A program made the position numbers and the translations under genes. 64,000 nucleotides of DNA from Mangifera indica (Eukaryota; Streptophyta; Magnoliopsida; Sapindales; Anacardiaceae): the NCBI RefSeq assembly GCF_011075055.1, contig NC_058140.1:21391945-21455944 (forward strand), in the 5' to 3' direction. The stretch's first letter is position 1. Each line of letters opens with the position of its first letter. The notes under the pieces are model-generated. The model was given only the letters and a program-made list of their open reading frames with translations. It ran no database searches and was not told the DNA's origin. Positions 61,671 to 64,000 of this stretch are shown here, in pieces.

Positions 61671-62844
61671 GCCCTCAGGAATTTCCTTTTCATAGAAAAA
61701 TCAATACAACAAGCATAATTGAGGTATTAAGCTAAAATTATAATCTTTTGAGTCATCTTTCCAAAAACATAACAAGTTTAAGATATCAAATTCAATAATT
61801 TGTTTTGTCCTTCATTTATTTACTTAGCAGCCCAACAAACTGACTAAGAAAAGTCCCTTAACACATTGACACAGAGGAAATACCTCTTAAACTACTTTCT
61901 GATTCCAAAAAATATCAGAGTAGGTAAACAATAACGGTACAAGCAAGAGAAAAAAATTTTTCATCACCCCAATCATAAAATAGATAAAAACAAACAGACA
62001 ACAGAATCATCAATGGAATCATAACGCCCAGCAAAGGTTGATGTTAACAAATATCAATAATAAGCAAACTTTTGTTCCAGTAATTACCTTCTGGTTACTC
62101 AAACATGTATGCTAAGTGTTTTCACGGAACAAGGCAAAGAATAGCATCGGCAGTTAATAAGAAGTTTGAAATACGAGAAGAGGAAAGAGAAGGAAGTGAA
62201 GACACTATTGTTGATAGAACAGGTTAAGAAAATTCTGTGTGTTGATGATCACAAGAGATGAATTAGCAAGACTTCATGAGAGAGAAAATATGTAAACGGG
62301 GCATGCTTACACAAGAAGGAAGTTGATCGTGACTGAATGTGTGGTACCTATAAACAGGGTAAGAGAGAAACCTACAGCAACATGACACACATGCACCTGA
62401 TTTCTAGTTTAAGTAGTTCTGAGTTCTCGAACTTCTCAGAATGCTTTTATTCTGTCCACTTAAAACACGCCAAGTCATAACCTGGGTGTTATATTTTTGT
62501 CTGAAAGTCTGCGTTTACTTCACTGAAATAGATATGTTAGGCAGCAATTATATTGGTGTTAGAAAAAGCGCTTTTATCTAAAAGATGAAAGTTGATTGAA
62601 TAAAACAAGGGAGTGGGTAGCAGACATTTTGCGTGTATGGTTGAAAATTATGGATAAAATAATATTTAATTATATTATAATTTATTATTATTTATACCTA
62701 AAAATACAAAAAAAAATTACACGTATAATTATATTGCCGAAACTACATGCTTTTCCCACTGAGGGTTGAGTGGTAGACTTTAGTCTACTCATTGTGGTAC
62801 TAACACTTGCGTACATATTGCAGTGGGTTTTGGAATTCTGTTTG
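61453..62844. other. 5' UTR, leader intron and promoter of the callose synthase gene
   Basis: On the minus strand a CT-rich leader around 62300-62090 ends at a plausible donor (CCAGAAG|GTAATT), and a plausible acceptor (TTTAACAG) lies at about 61500, just upstream of the start codon. Beyond 62.35 kb the sequence is presumably promoter. The boundaries are guesses from splice consensus. Confidence 0.45.
61632..61672. repeat. (TAA)n-(TTA)n palindromic trinucleotide repeat
   Basis: About five taa units followed by about six tta units, able to fold into a hairpin. It lies in the probable leader intron of the callose synthase gene. Confidence 0.9.
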
Positions 62845-63605
62845 GGCCAAATCACTATTTACCACCCGAAGTATGCGCTTTTATCAAGTTTTTCTTTATT
62901 AACTTCGAAAATACCATTTATCCACCTATAGGCTGTTAAATTTAACAGAACCCTAATCCCTAAAAAATTTATCTCATTTTCTCCTCTAAAATTTTCTCCA
63001 ACCTAAGTTTTAAAAAACAGGGTTTTCAATTTTTCAGAGTTAATTTTTCGGCGCTATTTCTTTCTCTCCGATGACCTTTAGGCGACTCCTCTTCCTCTCC
63101 GGCGCAGCCTCCTTCCTGCGATTATGCTAGGCACTGTCGTTGAGTCGTCTTTGTCCAGACCAAGACAAATCATCTTCGTCCAGAGACGAAGACTCCTCAT
63201 CGACGAAGAGTCTTCGTCGAGGAGTCTTTGACGAAGACAACTCGTCTTCGTCGACGACAGTTTCTAGGATAACCTCCTGAAGGAGGCCGCATCAGAGAGG
63301 AAGAGGAGTGGCCTGGAGGTCGCCAGAGAGAAAGAAACGACACCGAAAAACTAACTCAGAAATTGAAAACCCTAGGAGAAAAATATAGTTTTTTAAAACT
63401 TGGGTTGGAGGAAATTGTTAGTTTTTAGGGTTTAGGAGGGAAAATAAAATCAAATTTAAGTTTATTTTTAATAATATAGATAAATAACGATTTTACCCTT
63501 AAAACCGTTAATTTTAACTGGTCACGGATAGGTAAATGGTATTTTCAAAGTTAATAGAGGGAAAACACATGGCGCATACTTTGGGTGGGAAATAGTAGTT
63601 GGGCC
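62845..63605. mobile_element. Foldback (Mutator-like) element E
   Basis: 761 bp, flanked by a perfect 9-bp duplication ttctgtttg (62836-62844 and 63606-63614). Termini read inward are GGCCAAATCACTATTTACCA and GGCCCAACTACTATTTCCCA. The centre has the gacgaagac/gtcttcgtc inverted motifs of the family. It lies upstream of the callose synthase gene, about 0.5 kb beyond its probable leader. Confidence 0.9.
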
Positions 63606-63614
63606 TTCTGTTTG

Positions 63615-64000
63615 CTTTGGCGTATGGGATTCTGACTGGGATAATAGCTGAATTTTTTATTTCACTTATTATTTGTTTTGTCTTCTTCTTAAATAGGGCT
63701 TTACTTTATAAAAATCCTTACAATAATTTCTTATTCAGCAAGGGCCATAGTGTAGTTGTGTATTTATTATTTATGAATGTTTAGCTGTATCAAAAACTCT
63801 TTTTGGTCCAAAAACCATTTCATAAACCAACTTTGTAACCTAAGACAGGCAGGGTATACGCATCAGGAGGAGAGTGGAATCTATATTGACTAAAAAGTAC
63901 GCAGTCTAAATGAAATGAATCCATGCAGACACAAAAAGGCTGTATTGTAGAGTGAGGATAATTTTAACAGTAGAAAAAGAATGAATTAGAGTTGAGAAGA
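63615..64000. other. Right-edge sequence without recognised content
   Basis: AT-rich DNA to the window edge. The one open frame near 63599-63784 begins inside element E and is hydrophobic without family signature. Confidence 0.5.

Noticed and set aside
63599..63784. 61-codon hydrophobic frame at the right edge
   Set aside because: Starts within element E and its target duplication, so the start is accidental; composition is that of AT-rich noncoding DNA.

Overview
This window is nuclear DNA from a flowering plant, almost certainly a eudicot. Genes are split by many short GT-AG introns, intergenic DNA is very AT-rich, and the families are plant ones: EMSY-like ENT/Agenet protein, HD-ZIP II factor, DC1 zinc-finger protein, callose synthase, MYB-CC factor. 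I cannot name the species. There is no bacterial, organellar or viral gene content, and I saw no tRNA, rRNA or CRISPR array.

Layout. 1-1.2 kb: 5' part of a BCD1-type HIT zinc-finger gene (minus; runs off the left edge). 2.3-6.2 kb: intact AAK1/NAK-family kinase (plus). 7-14.3 kb: a gene graveyard with a B-lectin scrap, two tandem broken copies of a MYB-CC (PHR1-like) factor and a 2OG-dioxygenase scrap. 15.5-19.6 kb: intact EMSY-LIKE gene. 20.5-22.5 kb: MYB-like/bromodomain gene (minus) broken by four single-base-type frameshifts. 22.5-24.6 kb: two Tourist-like MITEs in opposite orientation, one carrying a nested foldback element. 25.2-27.4 kb: NTAN1 N-terminal asparagine amidohydrolase (minus), head to head with a LIN37-like MuvB/DREAM subunit (27.65-31.4 kb, plus). 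34.1-35.4 kb: HD-ZIP II repressor (minus). 37.2-38.5 kb: RING E3 ligase resembling MUSE1/2 (minus). 39-44.7 kb: repeat-rich DNA with three foldback elements, two of them abutting. 45-46.2 kb: single-exon DC1 protein (plus). 46.8-61.5 kb: complete callose synthase of about 43 coding exons (minus). 62.8-63.6 kb: another foldback element.

The intact genes are mostly housekeeping or regulatory: snoRNP assembly, endocytic kinase, chromatin reader, N-degron enzyme, cell-cycle repressor subunit, shade/auxin-type transcription factor, immune-receptor turnover ligase, callose deposition. They do not form one pathway. Several neighbours (NTAN1 with an EMSY-like gene; the bromodomain gene with the MUSE-like ligase) are also close together in Arabidopsis as I remember it, so this looks like ordinary ancestral gene order.

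The most distinctive material is a family of 0.76-0.9 kb foldback elements flanked by 9-bp target duplications (Mutator-like behaviour). Their arms pair along most of their length, so both strands encode nearly the same peptide. Perfect 9-bp duplications are visible for three copies. A fourth sits inside a Tourist-like MITE whose sister copy a few hundred bases away preserves the empty site. I found no convincing wholly new biological system; the transposon architecture and the recently broken genes are the best leads.
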